A stretch of DNA of 14,417 bases from CAYMDP01 sp964389375 (GTDB lineage: Bacteria > Bdellovibrionota > Bdellovibrionia > Bdellovibrionales > UBA1609). Every line of letters starts with the position of its first letter. The stretch's first letter is position 1. The notes below the pieces were generated by a model that worked only from the letters and a program-made list of their open reading frames with translations, was not told where the DNA came from and did not search any database. Location: the NCBI GenBank assembly GCA_964389375.1, contig CAYMDP010000060.1:1-14417 (forward strand), in the 5' to 3' direction. Below, piece after piece: positions 6,666 through 13,021 of this stretch. Made by a program: the position numbers and the translations under genes.

Positions 6666-7529
6666 ATGTGGCTGATCACTTTAATTCTGACGACGCAGTT
6701 CATTGCTTGGGCTGAAACGCCTTCGCCAATTCAAGACAGCACTCTTTCGTCTTGCAAGGCGCAGATGAAGCTTGCTGGAGCCTCAGCAAAAGATATCGAT
6801 CAGCTCTGTCTTCTTTTAAAGCCTTCACCGGATTGCTCTTCAGTCGAAAAAGAGCCCATTTTCTATTACGATCGTCTAAGCTCGAATCCCGACGGAAAAA
6901 AGATATTTGTGATGGCCTTAATCCACGGAGATGAAATTCCTAGCGGAATGGTTGCGATTTCTTGGTTGCTTCGCCTTAGCCGAATTGATCCCAGAAACTC
7001 TTGGCGCGTTATCCCTGTAGCAAGTCCAGATGGGACAAAAGCCAAAACTCGCACAAATAAAAGTGCCGTCGATTTAAATCGTAATTTTCCGACAAAAGAA
7101 TGGGATGATTCGGCCGTACAGCTGTGGAAAAAGCAGGGCGCGGATCCGCGCCGAAATCCGGGACCAGAACCCGCAAGTGAGCCTGAGACAAAGTGTCTTT
7201 TAAAGCATTTTGAAGAGTATAAACCGGATTTTATTATTTCTATCCACACTCCCCTGGGAGTACTGGATTTTGACGGGCCTAAGATGAACTACCCGGCTTT
7301 TCCAAATCTCCCCTGGAAGTCTCTTGGGAATTTTCCAGGAAGCCTTGGGCGCTATATGTGGAAGGATAACTCGATCCCCGTTTTGACCATTGAGTTAAGG
7401 GGCAATGAAGGTGTGAAGCGCTTAGAGGACTTTGACAAACTTCAGGACATTTCTGGAACAGTGGCAATCAAAGCGGACCAAATTAAACGCCAACAGCAAA
7501 GTAAAGAGTCCAATGCCGATAAACCCTGA
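6666..7529 (+). CDS. Secreted M14-family zinc carboxypeptidase (MpaA-like)
   Basis: The 287-residue protein begins with a signal peptide (hydrophobic 2-14, cleavage probably after AWA, residue 16), so it acts in the periplasm or outside. Zinc ligands are visible as HGDE (His87, Glu90) and His194 in SIHTPLG. The substrate-binding Asn-Arg is in DLNRNFP (Asn138, Arg139), and the catalytic Glu is Glu243 in TIELRG. The compact size and HGDE motif resemble MpaA, which cleaves the gamma-D-Glu-diaminopimelate bond of murein tripeptide. The E. coli enzyme is cytoplasmic, so a secreted form could act on host or own peptidoglycan peptides (inference). A lysine/glutamine-rich tail follows. The gene overlaps cytidine deaminase by 17 bases. 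M14 is firm; the exact substrate is not. Confidence 0.85.
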   Translation: MWLITLILTTQFIAWAETPSPIQDSTLSSCKAQMKLAGASAKDIDQLCLLLKPSPDCSSVEKEPIFYYDRLSSNPDGKKIFVMALIHGDEIPSGMVAISWLLRLSRIDPRNSWRVIPVASPDGTKAKTRTNKSAVDLNRNFPTKEWDDSAVQLWKKQGADPRRNPGPEPASEPETKCLLKHFEEYKPDFIISIHTPLGVLDFDGPKMNYPAFPNLPWKSLGNFPGSLGRYMWKDNSIPVLTIELRGNEGVKRLEDFDKLQDISGTVAIKADQIKRQQQSKESNADKP

Positions 7530-7920
7530 AACATTTAAAAAAATGTTTGATCAGGCCCAAGCGGCCCTTCAGTTTTCATATAGCCCCTACAGTCAATGTC
7601 GAGTTTCGGCCGCTCTTTTGACTGAATCAGGTGAAGTGATTACTGGCTGTAATATTGAAAATGCCTCTTACGGTGGAACGATCTGCGCCGAACGTGTGGC
7701 CGTATTTAAATCAGTCAGTTCAGGCCACAAAAAATTTAAAAGTATCTTGGTAATGACCGAAGCCAGTCCCGCCTGGACTCCTTGCGGATTTTGTCGTCAA
7801 GTTCTTGCAGAGTTCGGCGATCCGAGCATGCCGGTTTATTGCACAAATCCTAAAGGAGAAACCAAAGAGTTTTCTCTTGGAAGCTTGCTTCCTGAGGCTT
7901 TTTCAAAGAAGGATCTCTAA
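7513..7920 (+). CDS. cdd: Cytidine deaminase
   Basis: The enzyme deaminates cytidine and deoxycytidine to uridine forms in pyrimidine salvage. The 135-residue product has the typical size of the homotetrameric class. Zinc and catalytic motifs are complete: CAE (Cys58, Glu60) and PCGFC (Cys91, Cys94). NIEN (Asn47, Glu49) matches the nucleoside-binding segment. I chose ATG 7513 over the longer frame from TTG 7432: the extra 27 residues lie inside the M14 gene and look unlike the family, whereas 135 residues match it. The gene starts 17 bases before the M14 stop. Its 3' end overlaps the convergent apt gene by 18 bases, so the two transcripts share complementary ends. Confidence 0.92.
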   Translation: MPINPETFKKMFDQAQAALQFSYSPYSQCRVSAALLTESGEVITGCNIENASYGGTICAERVAVFKSVSSGHKKFKSILVMTEASPAWTPCGFCRQVLAEFGDPSMPVYCTNPKGETKEFSLGSLLPEAFSKKDL

Positions 7921-8415
7921 GGGGTAGCGCAACTGACTGCGCCCTTTAAGACTTGGGATCTCCATCATAAAGCGAGAGCCCAAGACTGTGGCTCCAGTTT
8001 TTTCTGCGAGTCTTTCGACCGCAGCAGCTGTCCCGCCAGTGGCTAAAACATCATCGACAATCACCACTTTGTCCTCTGAAGTCAGAGCATCCTCATGGAT
8101 CTGTAAGCAGTCTTGACCATACTCAAGGGCGTAGTTTTCGGAATAGGTCTTTCTCGGCAGCTTTCCGGCCTTACGAACTAAGACCATTCCAACATCCTTA
8201 TGCTGAGCTAAAGCAGAGGCCAAGATAAAGCCCCGGCTCTCGACACCTAGAACTTTTGTTGTGCCGGGCGGAAGACTTTCAGCAAAAAGTTTTGCGAGTT
8301 TCTGAAAAGCCTGTGGGGATTCAAAGATCGGAGTGATATCTTTAAACAAAATTCCAGGCTTTGGAAAGTCCGGAACATCCTGAATTAAGCTTTTAATAAA
8401 TTGAACCGAACTCAA
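7903..8415 (-). CDS. apt: Adenine phosphoribosyltransferase
   Basis: Apt joins adenine and PRPP to form AMP in purine salvage. Family blocks are all present: DFPKPGILFKDITPIF (16-31), GVESRGFI (57-64), VRKAGKLPRKTYSENYALEY (80-99) and the PRPP loop VVIVDDVLATGGTA (117-130). Length is 170 residues, normal for bacterial Apt. The start is TTG at 8415 and overlaps the stop of the lipoprotein gene (TTGA), so translation is probably coupled. It is the last gene of the yfgM-bamB-lipoprotein-apt operon. The last six codons lie across the cdd stop on the other strand. Confidence 0.95.
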   Translation of the reverse strand: MSSVQFIKSLIQDVPDFPKPGILFKDITPIFESPQAFQKLAKLFAESLPPGTTKVLGVESRGFILASALAQHKDVGMVLVRKAGKLPRKTYSENYALEYGQDCLQIHEDALTSEDKVVIVDDVLATGGTAAAVERLAEKTGATVLGSRFMMEIPSLKGRSQLRYPLEILL

Positions 8416-8807
8416 TTAAATTCCCACTTCTTAAAGCCATATTTTTCAGCTTCGGGAAGATCGGTCTCTAAGATTTCAAAGACATTGGCCATTCCAGTGG
8501 GCGATCCGCAAGACTGAATATGCATTAAACCATCTGGCTTTTTGCTTGCGGAAAAAACTTGGATCGAAAGAAGCTCTTTTTGCATTGATTCCACGGGAAT
8601 CGCTGTCCCCATTCCGCACTGAAGGCTGCCGTCATACTTGTAGACAAAGACCTTTTTTAAGGCGGATGGGTCTGGCTTTTTTTCTTCTTCAAGTCCCATA
8701 ATTTTACCTTCAATAACTTTTGGATTTCTGCAATAGCCCGTGGTGCAGGCAACTGAAAAAATTAAACTTAAAGAGATCAAAAGAAAAGCTACTCGATTTT
8801 TTGCCAC
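8412..8807 (-). CDS. Small probable lipoprotein or secreted protein of unknown function
   Basis: With GTG 8807 as the start, the product has 131 residues and a good signal peptide: basic MAKNR, hydrophobic VAFLLISLSLIF, then SVACTTG with a possible lipid-modified Cys at residue 21. The lipobox is imperfect, with Ser at -3. I prefer this GTG because GGAG sits 8 bases upstream; TTG 8834 would add nine polar residues before the signal. The mature part has further cysteines (in GYCRNP, LQCGMG and QSCGSP), so disulfides are possible, and resembles no family I recognise. It overlaps the end of bamB by 19 bases and the start of apt. Its place next to bamB suggests an envelope role, but that is only context. 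Confidence 0.75.
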   Translation of the reverse strand: MAKNRVAFLLISLSLIFSVACTTGYCRNPKVIEGKIMGLEEEKKPDPSALKKVFVYKYDGSLQCGMGTAIPVESMQKELLSIQVFSASKKPDGLMHIQSCGSPTGMANVFEILETDLPEAEKYGFKKWEFN

Positions 8808-9940
8808 GGCCAATTCTCCGATCGTTTCGTCCAAGCTAAGCGTAAAGCGAAAAGGTTCGCATCTGCAGAGATAAAATAAACTTCACCGGTTTCTGAATCC
8901 ACCAGTGGTTCAGAGGTGACTCCCCGTCCTGGGTTGAAACTTTGCAAATCATTTCCGTTTCTAGGGTCAAGTACCCTTAAAGATCCCGCATATTCGCCAA
9001 CAAGTAAGGTGCTTCCAAGTTTTACTGGACGAGTTCCAACCCCTTTTAGATCCTTTTTCCATGCGGTTTTTCCAGAATCTCGATCAAGAGATAGAATTTG
9101 ACCCGAGCTTGAAGAGATAAAAATATTTTGTCCGTCAACCAGCACTCCCGAAAAAGCACCTTGATCCACAGTCCAAAGAGTTTTTCCCGACTTTAGATCT
9201 AGGCAAAAAAGCTGAGCATCGAAACCCGAAACGTACACTTTATCACCCTGAATAATGGCTTCTGCATCGATATCCCGAAATCGTTTATTGCGATTCAGCT
9301 GACTTTCCCAAACCACAGAGCCATTGTCTTTTTGAAGAGCTAGGACGGCTCCATCACTAAACCCCAATACAACTAAAGAGCCTGCGAGGCTGGGCCGGGA
9401 TCCGCCGCGAATCGACAAGACCGAAGCATCCCTTCGTGAGTAAAGCCAGATCTGCCGCCCCGTCTTTGCGTCCAAAGCATAAGCCACATTGTTTCCAGCA
9501 AGAAAGTAAACGGCTCCCCCCTGAACTCTTGGCTGCCCCAGACCTTCAGAGCGGATCGGGAAACTCCAAACCAATTGGCCAGTGTCCGCTTTGATCGCAT
9601 AAAAATAACCGTCACTTGATCCGAAATAGACTAGGCCTCCAGCAATTTCTGCCCCGGCTTCGGCCCCATCCTTTACCGGAAAGGTCCAAGCCAGATTTCC
9701 GTTATTCTTTTTGTAAGCCTTCACTCCATCGATTGCGTTTCCTTGAATGATCAAGCCTTCGTACTCTAAGGGAGTAAAACGATGGAGTTTACGAAAACCC
9801 AAATATTCAGAATTAACTGTCGAACGCACCCAGCGCTTAGAGACTTCCAATTGATTCGAAGTGGGCTTCACCCAACTTGCACAAGATGAAAGTAGGGTCA
9901 TGTGAGATAAGATCAGAGAAAAAACCCAAAAGCGATTCAA
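8789..9940 (-). CDS. bamB: BamB-like PQQ-repeat beta-propeller lipoprotein
   Basis: BamB is the lipoprotein of the BAM complex that helps insert beta-barrel proteins into the outer membrane from the periplasmic side. The 383-residue product has a signal peptide with lipobox LSSC (Cys20), and WD/PQQ-like blades throughout, seen as repeated motifs: GLVYFGSSDGYFYAIKADTG, QLVW; NVAYALDAKTGRQIW; AVLALQKDNGSVVW; QLFCLDLKSGKTLW; QILSLDRDSGKTAW; SLRVLDPRNGNDL; NLFALRL. This is the number expected for an eight-bladed propeller with some weak blades; E. coli BamB has 392 residues. The start is TTG with AAGGA 4 bases upstream. It follows a YfgM-like gene by one base; the yfgM-bamB pair is conserved in many Proteobacteria, which supports the call. 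Confidence 0.88.
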   Translation of the reverse strand: MNRFWVFSLILSHMTLLSSCASWVKPTSNQLEVSKRWVRSTVNSEYLGFRKLHRFTPLEYEGLIIQGNAIDGVKAYKKNNGNLAWTFPVKDGAEAGAEIAGGLVYFGSSDGYFYAIKADTGQLVWSFPIRSEGLGQPRVQGGAVYFLAGNNVAYALDAKTGRQIWLYSRRDASVLSIRGGSRPSLAGSLVVLGFSDGAVLALQKDNGSVVWESQLNRNKRFRDIDAEAIIQGDKVYVSGFDAQLFCLDLKSGKTLWTVDQGAFSGVLVDGQNIFISSSSGQILSLDRDSGKTAWKKDLKGVGTRPVKLGSTLLVGEYAGSLRVLDPRNGNDLQSFNPGRGVTSEPLVDSETGEVYFISADANLFALRLAWTKRSENWPWQKIE

Positions 9941-9941
9941 A

Positions 9942-10700
9942 CTATCCTTCCTTTTGGGGAGATTCAGAGGCCGATTTGAATTCTAGCCAACGAAGATAAT
10001 TTCGTGCAGCCCGTCCCGCTTCAGTTTCTGCAAATTCAGTGCGAGTCTTTTCGTAGAATTCTTTGGCCTTGTCCATTTGTCCTAAGGCCTCATGGCTTAA
10101 GCCCATCTTCAAAAGAATTTCTCCTCGAAGAGGAGCCGCATGCGCACTATTTAAAGCAGTTTCAAAAGAGCCCAAAGCCTCGCTCCATTTTTCGATGGAC
10201 GAATAGGCCGTTCCAAGCTGAGCATAAAGAACCCCGTAAAGAATACTCTTGTCTTTAAGGCCTGTACTCACCTGGCTTAAAAAATCGACGGCATCTTCGT
10301 TTCGACCTTCGCTTGTTAAGAAGGCCGCAAGCTCACTACTTTGAACCCATGCTGCGCGAGTGCTTTTGTGTTTCAAAATAACGGTTTTTAAATCCTTAAC
10401 GATTTGACCGTATTGAAGTTCAAAATCTGCTTTTTTGGTCTGATCTTTGTTGGACTGAGCCCAAGCGGATTGGGCCGCATCTAATCTTTGAGCTTCTTTA
10501 AATATTTCTTCTGAAGCCTTTGTCTCTGTGTGATTTGAGTAAGCACCGACTCCGGCATAGGCCAAACCAACGAATAAGCCCGCAGCGATCAAAGATACAA
10601 TGGGCGTCTTTTGCGCCACCAAAAATTTGGCCACGCGATCGGCTAGAGATTGAAAAGCATCGGGTCCTTTAATGTCTTGTTTCGAAAGAGGCTTGCTCAC
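9942..10700 (-). CDS. yfgM: YfgM-like membrane-anchored TPR protein
   Basis: The 252-residue protein has one N-terminal membrane segment (about 33-55, TPIVSLIAAGLFVGLAYAGV) followed by a periplasmic-type domain with tetratricopeptide repeats. The clearest are at 157-190 (LYAQLGTAYSSIEKWSEALG) and 194-227 (EILLKMGLSHEALGQMDKAK). This matches YfgM, an ancillary subunit of the SecYEG translocon that works with periplasmic chaperones. In E. coli yfgM lies directly before bamB, as here, though sequence similarity outside the TPRs was not measurable. The GTG start has AAGGA 8 bases upstream. It is the first gene of the operon, with a good promoter at 10743-10771. Confidence 0.8.
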   Translation of the reverse strand: MSKPLSKQDIKGPDAFQSLADRVAKFLVAQKTPIVSLIAAGLFVGLAYAGVGAYSNHTETKASEEIFKEAQRLDAAQSAWAQSNKDQTKKADFELQYGQIVKDLKTVILKHKSTRAAWVQSSELAAFLTSEGRNEDAVDFLSQVSTGLKDKSILYGVLYAQLGTAYSSIEKWSEALGSFETALNSAHAAPLRGEILLKMGLSHEALGQMDKAKEFYEKTRTEFAETEAGRAARNYLRWLEFKSASESPQKEG

Positions 10701-10742
10701 GGTTTGAATCCTTATTGTTAAGACGTCTAGGCTTAGGGCAAA

Positions 10743-10771
10743 AGTCTAAAAAGGAGCCTTTGCCTTGTCAA
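10743..10771 (-). promoter_or_regulatory. Probable promoter of the yfgM-bamB-lipoprotein-apt operon
   Basis: On the minus strand TTGACA (10771-10766, perfect) is followed after exactly 17 bases by TAGACT (10748-10743, four of six matches). The predicted start is near 10736, giving a leader of about 35 bases before the yfgM GTG at 10700. Confidence 0.6.
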
Positions 10772-10791
10772 TATTGAAAGGCCAAAGCTGC

Positions 10792-10809
10792 GGCCGCCTT
10801 CAGGCAGCC
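10792..10809 (-). other. Hairpin downstream of leucine dehydrogenase, possible weak terminator
   Basis: A 7-bp stem (one G-U pair) with loop TGAA reads GGCTGCC-TGAA-GGCGGCC on the minus strand, 30 bases after the leucine dehydrogenase stop. No T-run follows directly, so it is not a canonical terminator. Confidence 0.3.
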
Positions 10810-10838
10810 CACAGTGCTAAAGAATCGCGTCAGAGTCT

Positions 10839-11957
10839 TTACTTTCTATTGGTCATCTCTTTCAGAGTTGAAAACAATCGAGAGGTGCGGCCATGGTGAT
10901 GAGTTCTTAGCTCGCCAATCGCTTTAATCCGCGTCTCTGCCAGGCGGTCTGCGGCTTTGTGAGTCGCAACCTGCTCTTTTTTGGAGATCTGGAAGACTTG
11001 CATCAGATTGTCATAAACCTGTAGGGTTTTTTCGAAGGCGCGGTCCGATGAGTAGCCTTCAAGCTCAACGAACACATTCATCAATCCACCAGAGTTAATG
11101 ACGTAATCAGGAGCATACAGAATCCCAAGTTCAAATAAGGCATCCCCATGGCGGTGCTCAGCAAGCTGATTATTTGCGCCTCCGGCGATCACCTTACACT
11201 TAAGGTTCTCGATGGTTTTATCATTGATGACAGCACCCATAGCACAAGGAGCGAACACATCGCACTCACTCGTAATGATTCCTTCAGGATCCATCGCCTG
11301 CATTCCATACTTATCGCAAATCTTCTTCAGCTTATCTTTATCGATATCTGCAACCGTGACCACGGCCCCTTCTTTGTGAAGGTATTCAACTAAATGAGAT
11401 CCCACACTTCCTAGCCCCTGAACCGCAACACGAATGCCGCGAAGCTCGTCCGCGCCAAGCTTGTCTTTTACCGCAGCCTTGATCCCTTGAAGGGTGCCAT
11501 GGGCAGTGTAGGGACTGGGATCACCCGATCCACCAAGAGCTTTAGGAATTCCCGTAACGAAGGGGGTCTCCATGAAGACATATTCCATATCATTGACTGT
11601 CGTGCCGACGTCTTCAGCTGTGATGTATTTTCCTTGAAGTGAATTTACATAGGATCCAAAAGCGCGAAATAAAGCCTCAGACTTATGTTTTTTGGGATCA
11701 CCAATGATCACGGCTTTCCCGCCACCAAGATTAAGTCCGGCAACTGCGGCCTTATAGGTCATTCCTTTTGAAAGCCTTAAAACATCAACCAGAGCGTCTT
11801 CTTCATTTTGATAATGCCACATGCGTGTTCCGCCAAGCGCTGGACCAAGTGTGGTGTTATGAATCGCAATAATCGCCTTAAGGCCGACTTCTTTATTGTG
11901 GCAATAAATGATCTCTTCGTGTTCGCCGTGTTTTTGAATCAGTTCAAAGGGTAGCAA
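10839..11957 (-). CDS. ldh: Leucine (branched-chain amino acid) dehydrogenase
   Basis: The enzyme oxidatively deaminates leucine, valine and isoleucine to keto acids with NAD+, releasing ammonia. The 372-residue protein closely resembles Geobacillus leucine dehydrogenase over its length: AIHNTTLGPALGGTRMW (31-47), GMTYKAAVAGLNLGGGK (65-81) with substrate Lys69 and catalytic Lys81, ITAEDVGTTV (112-121), the NAD-binding GLGSVG (181-186), and YAPDYVINSGGLMNV near the end. The TTG start is supported by a strong GGAGG 5 bases upstream and by alignment of the N-terminus with the family. It stands alone on the minus strand behind a 142-base structured leader. It would let the cell use branched-chain amino acids as carbon and nitrogen source and feed synthesis of branched fatty acids (inference). 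Confidence 0.93.
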   Translation of the reverse strand: MLPFELIQKHGEHEEIIYCHNKEVGLKAIIAIHNTTLGPALGGTRMWHYQNEEDALVDVLRLSKGMTYKAAVAGLNLGGGKAVIIGDPKKHKSEALFRAFGSYVNSLQGKYITAEDVGTTVNDMEYVFMETPFVTGIPKALGGSGDPSPYTAHGTLQGIKAAVKDKLGADELRGIRVAVQGLGSVGSHLVEYLHKEGAVVTVADIDKDKLKKICDKYGMQAMDPEGIITSECDVFAPCAMGAVINDKTIENLKCKVIAGGANNQLAEHRHGDALFELGILYAPDYVINSGGLMNVFVELEGYSSDRAFEKTLQVYDNLMQVFQISKKEQVATHKAADRLAETRIKAIGELRTHHHGRTSRLFSTLKEMTNRK

Positions 11958-11962
11958 GAGGG

Positions 11963-11967
11963 CCTCC
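11963..11967 (-). promoter_or_regulatory. Strong ribosome-binding site that fixes the TTG start of leucine dehydrogenase
   Basis: GGAGG lies 5 bases before the TTG at 11957-11955 on the minus strand. There is no ATG at the position where the family's N-terminus begins. Confidence 0.7.
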
Positions 11968-11999
11968 GTAAGAGTGACAAAAGGTGTTCATAAATTACG

Positions 12000-12061
12000 A
12001 TGCCCGAGAGACTATTGAAAAATAGGCCTTAAGAGCAAGAAAAAAGTATCTCACGGGGCAT
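12000..12061. repeat. Imperfect inverted repeat with inner hairpin in the leucine dehydrogenase leader
   Basis: The arms 12000-12011 (ATGCCCGAGAGA) and 12049-12061 (TCTCACGGGGCAT) pair over 11 of 12 positions, with one bulged base and one mismatch. Inside is a second hairpin, CTATT-GAAA-AATAG (12012-12025). The structure lies 43 bases upstream of the leucine dehydrogenase start, so on the minus strand it could fold in the leader RNA or mark a regulator site. Confidence 0.4.
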
Positions 12062-12099
12062 TGCTCGAATGAAACTTTAAGAGGATGCTCGCTGGAGCT

Positions 12100-12687
12100 C
12101 TAGTTCACCACTATAAAATAGAGCAAAAGAAGAGTATTTAAAATCAGCATAAACTTCCAGCCAATCCCCACTCCCCCCTGTCGCTCAATCACCGTTTGAA
12201 CCTCGCTAAGTTCGCCTTTTGTCTCTAGAATGACCCTTTGAATGTCTTCTTTGAGGCTGCTTTCGAGGTGATTCATCTCTGCCAATCTTTGCAGCACCCG
12301 CTCTTTAACACTCGAAAACTCTTCTTTTTGAAACTGCAATTCGGCCTTAAGAAAAGAGTTCTGAGGGTGCCACTCGGGCTTTTTATCAATCAAGGCCATG
12401 TACCATTGAAGTGAGCGATAGATATGTGGGGGGATTTTTTCGGGTTCCTTCGTCCATCTTGTCCAGGCCGAAGGGTCCACCAGTAGAAGTTGCGCCATTT
12501 TTCTACGACTTAATCCAAGATCTTCGCGAACCTGCTCTAAGCTTCCCAATTTTGCACGAATAACCCGGCATTCTGCTTCGTATTTGATCCTTAATGAGGT
12601 CTTCGCCTTGTCTCGAGGTAGATCCTCCAAATCCGAACCGCCCCTGACCCCATAATTTTCAGCATTCAGATCTTGATTTAATTCCAT
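12100..12687 (-). CDS. HTH-like protein with coiled coil and C-terminal membrane anchor
   Basis: I do not recognise this 195-residue protein as a named family. Residues 48-98 look like a helix-turn-helix of the lambda-repressor/XRE kind (SLEQVREDLGLSRRKMAQLL, then PSAWTRW as a likely recognition helix). Residues 113-170 are charged and heptad-like and probably form a coiled coil. Residues 177-194 (WKFMLILNTLLLLYFIVV) are a single hydrophobic segment at the extreme C-terminus, i.e. a tail anchor placing the rest in the cytoplasm. A membrane-tethered DNA-binding protein is the simplest reading; the DNA-binding role is inferred. The start ATG follows GGTGGGG at short spacing. The 334-base stretch upstream, shared with the recombinase, holds several palindromes that could be its operators. 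Confidence 0.68.
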   Translation of the reverse strand: MELNQDLNAENYGVRGGSDLEDLPRDKAKTSLRIKYEAECRVIRAKLGSLEQVREDLGLSRRKMAQLLLVDPSAWTRWTKEPEKIPPHIYRSLQWYMALIDKKPEWHPQNSFLKAELQFQKEEFSSVKERVLQRLAEMNHLESSLKEDIQRVILETKGELSEVQTVIERQGGVGIGWKFMLILNTLLLLYFIVVN

Positions 12688-12709
12688 AGCCCCACCGTGA
12701 TCTTGTATG

Positions 12710-12766
12710 ATTCAATAATTCATTGTGTTTCACAATAAATTACGAAGCAATTCGCAATTATTGAAT
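12710..12766. repeat. 11-bp perfect inverted repeat upstream of the HTH gene
   Basis: ATTCAATAATT (12710-12720) and AATTATTGAAT (12756-12766) are exact reverse complements, 35 bases apart. Within them lie two smaller palindromes, ATTGTG-TTT-CACAAT (12722-12736) and CGAA-GCAA-TTCG (12743-12754), and a direct repeat GCAATT-C-GCAATT (12747-12759). A weak minus-strand promoter (TTGTGA at 12735-12730, 17 bases, AATCAT at 12712-12707) overlaps the left arm. This fits operators of an autoregulated gene, but may also be recombinase arm sites. Confidence 0.6.
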
Positions 12767-12855
12767 TTTGCAGAAATGGACATGGCGCATTATGTACTTG
12801 ATTTATATTCGGCTTCTTATGGACTTGGGGCCTAGCACCCCTCTTTTTAAATTCG

Positions 12856-12883
12856 ACTGTAACTTATAGTTATAAACTACAGT
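12856..12883. repeat. 28-bp near-perfect palindrome
   Basis: The left half is ACTGTAACTTATA and the right half TATAAACTACAGT, around a central GT. The halves are reverse complements at 11 of 13 positions; the two mismatches are at half-site positions 7 and 8. Two-fold symmetry of this length suggests the binding site of a dimeric regulator or a recombinase core site. The spacing of CTGT and ACAG (18) rules out a normal LexA box (8). Confidence 0.55.
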
Positions 12884-12910
12884 ATTAAGTTATTGATTTT
12901 GTTATGCTAT

Positions 12911-12925
12911 CATGATCTCATCATG
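12911..12925. repeat. Short palindrome upstream of the recombinase
   Basis: CATGAT-CTC-ATCATG is a perfect 6+3+6 palindrome in the AT-rich stretch before the recombinase gene, and a possible operator. The rest of the gene-free stretch 12688-13021 shows no convincing gene or strong promoter. Confidence 0.35.
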
Positions 12926-13021
12926 GATATAGGGATCATTTTTGTCGGTGTTTTTGGGGCCCGCGCGCTTGATGCATCGCAAAATTGATTTCGATATTTC
13001 CACTCGCGAGGTTTATGCATC

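Larger units (their letters stand above)
12825..12961. repeat. Direct repeat TTGGGGCC bracketing a palindromic 121-base segment
   Basis: TTGGGGCC occurs at 12825-12832 and 12954-12961, both in the same orientation, 60 bases before the recombinase start. The E. coli fim switch, acted on by the similarly small recombinases FimB and FimE, has 9-bp repeats TTGGGGCCA, but inverted. The match is striking, but a repeated 8-mer in this length can arise by chance. Confidence 0.4.

Noticed and set aside
6866..7249. Long antisense frame within the M14 gene
   Set aside because: Shadow of a well-supported gene; composition is unlike a real protein and it has no start signal.
7432..7512. N-terminal extension of cytidine deaminase from TTG 7432
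   Set aside because: The extra 27 residues lie within the M14 gene and look unlike the family; ATG 7513 gives the normal length.
8808..8834. TTG 8834 as start of the small lipoprotein
   Set aside because: It adds acidic residues before the signal peptide; GTG 8807 has GGAG at ideal spacing.
12827..12848. Terminator GGGG-CCTAGCA-CCCC followed by T-run (+ strand)
   Set aside because: Only a four-base stem and no plus-strand gene upstream that it would end; it also overlaps the TTGGGGCC repeat.
12792..12869. 25-codon ORF in the intergenic stretch
   Set aside because: No ribosome-binding site, and it runs across the repeat and palindrome; likely chance.
12856..12883. LexA (SOS) box
   Set aside because: The CTGT and ACAG halves are 18 bases apart, while the E. 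coli-type box needs 8.
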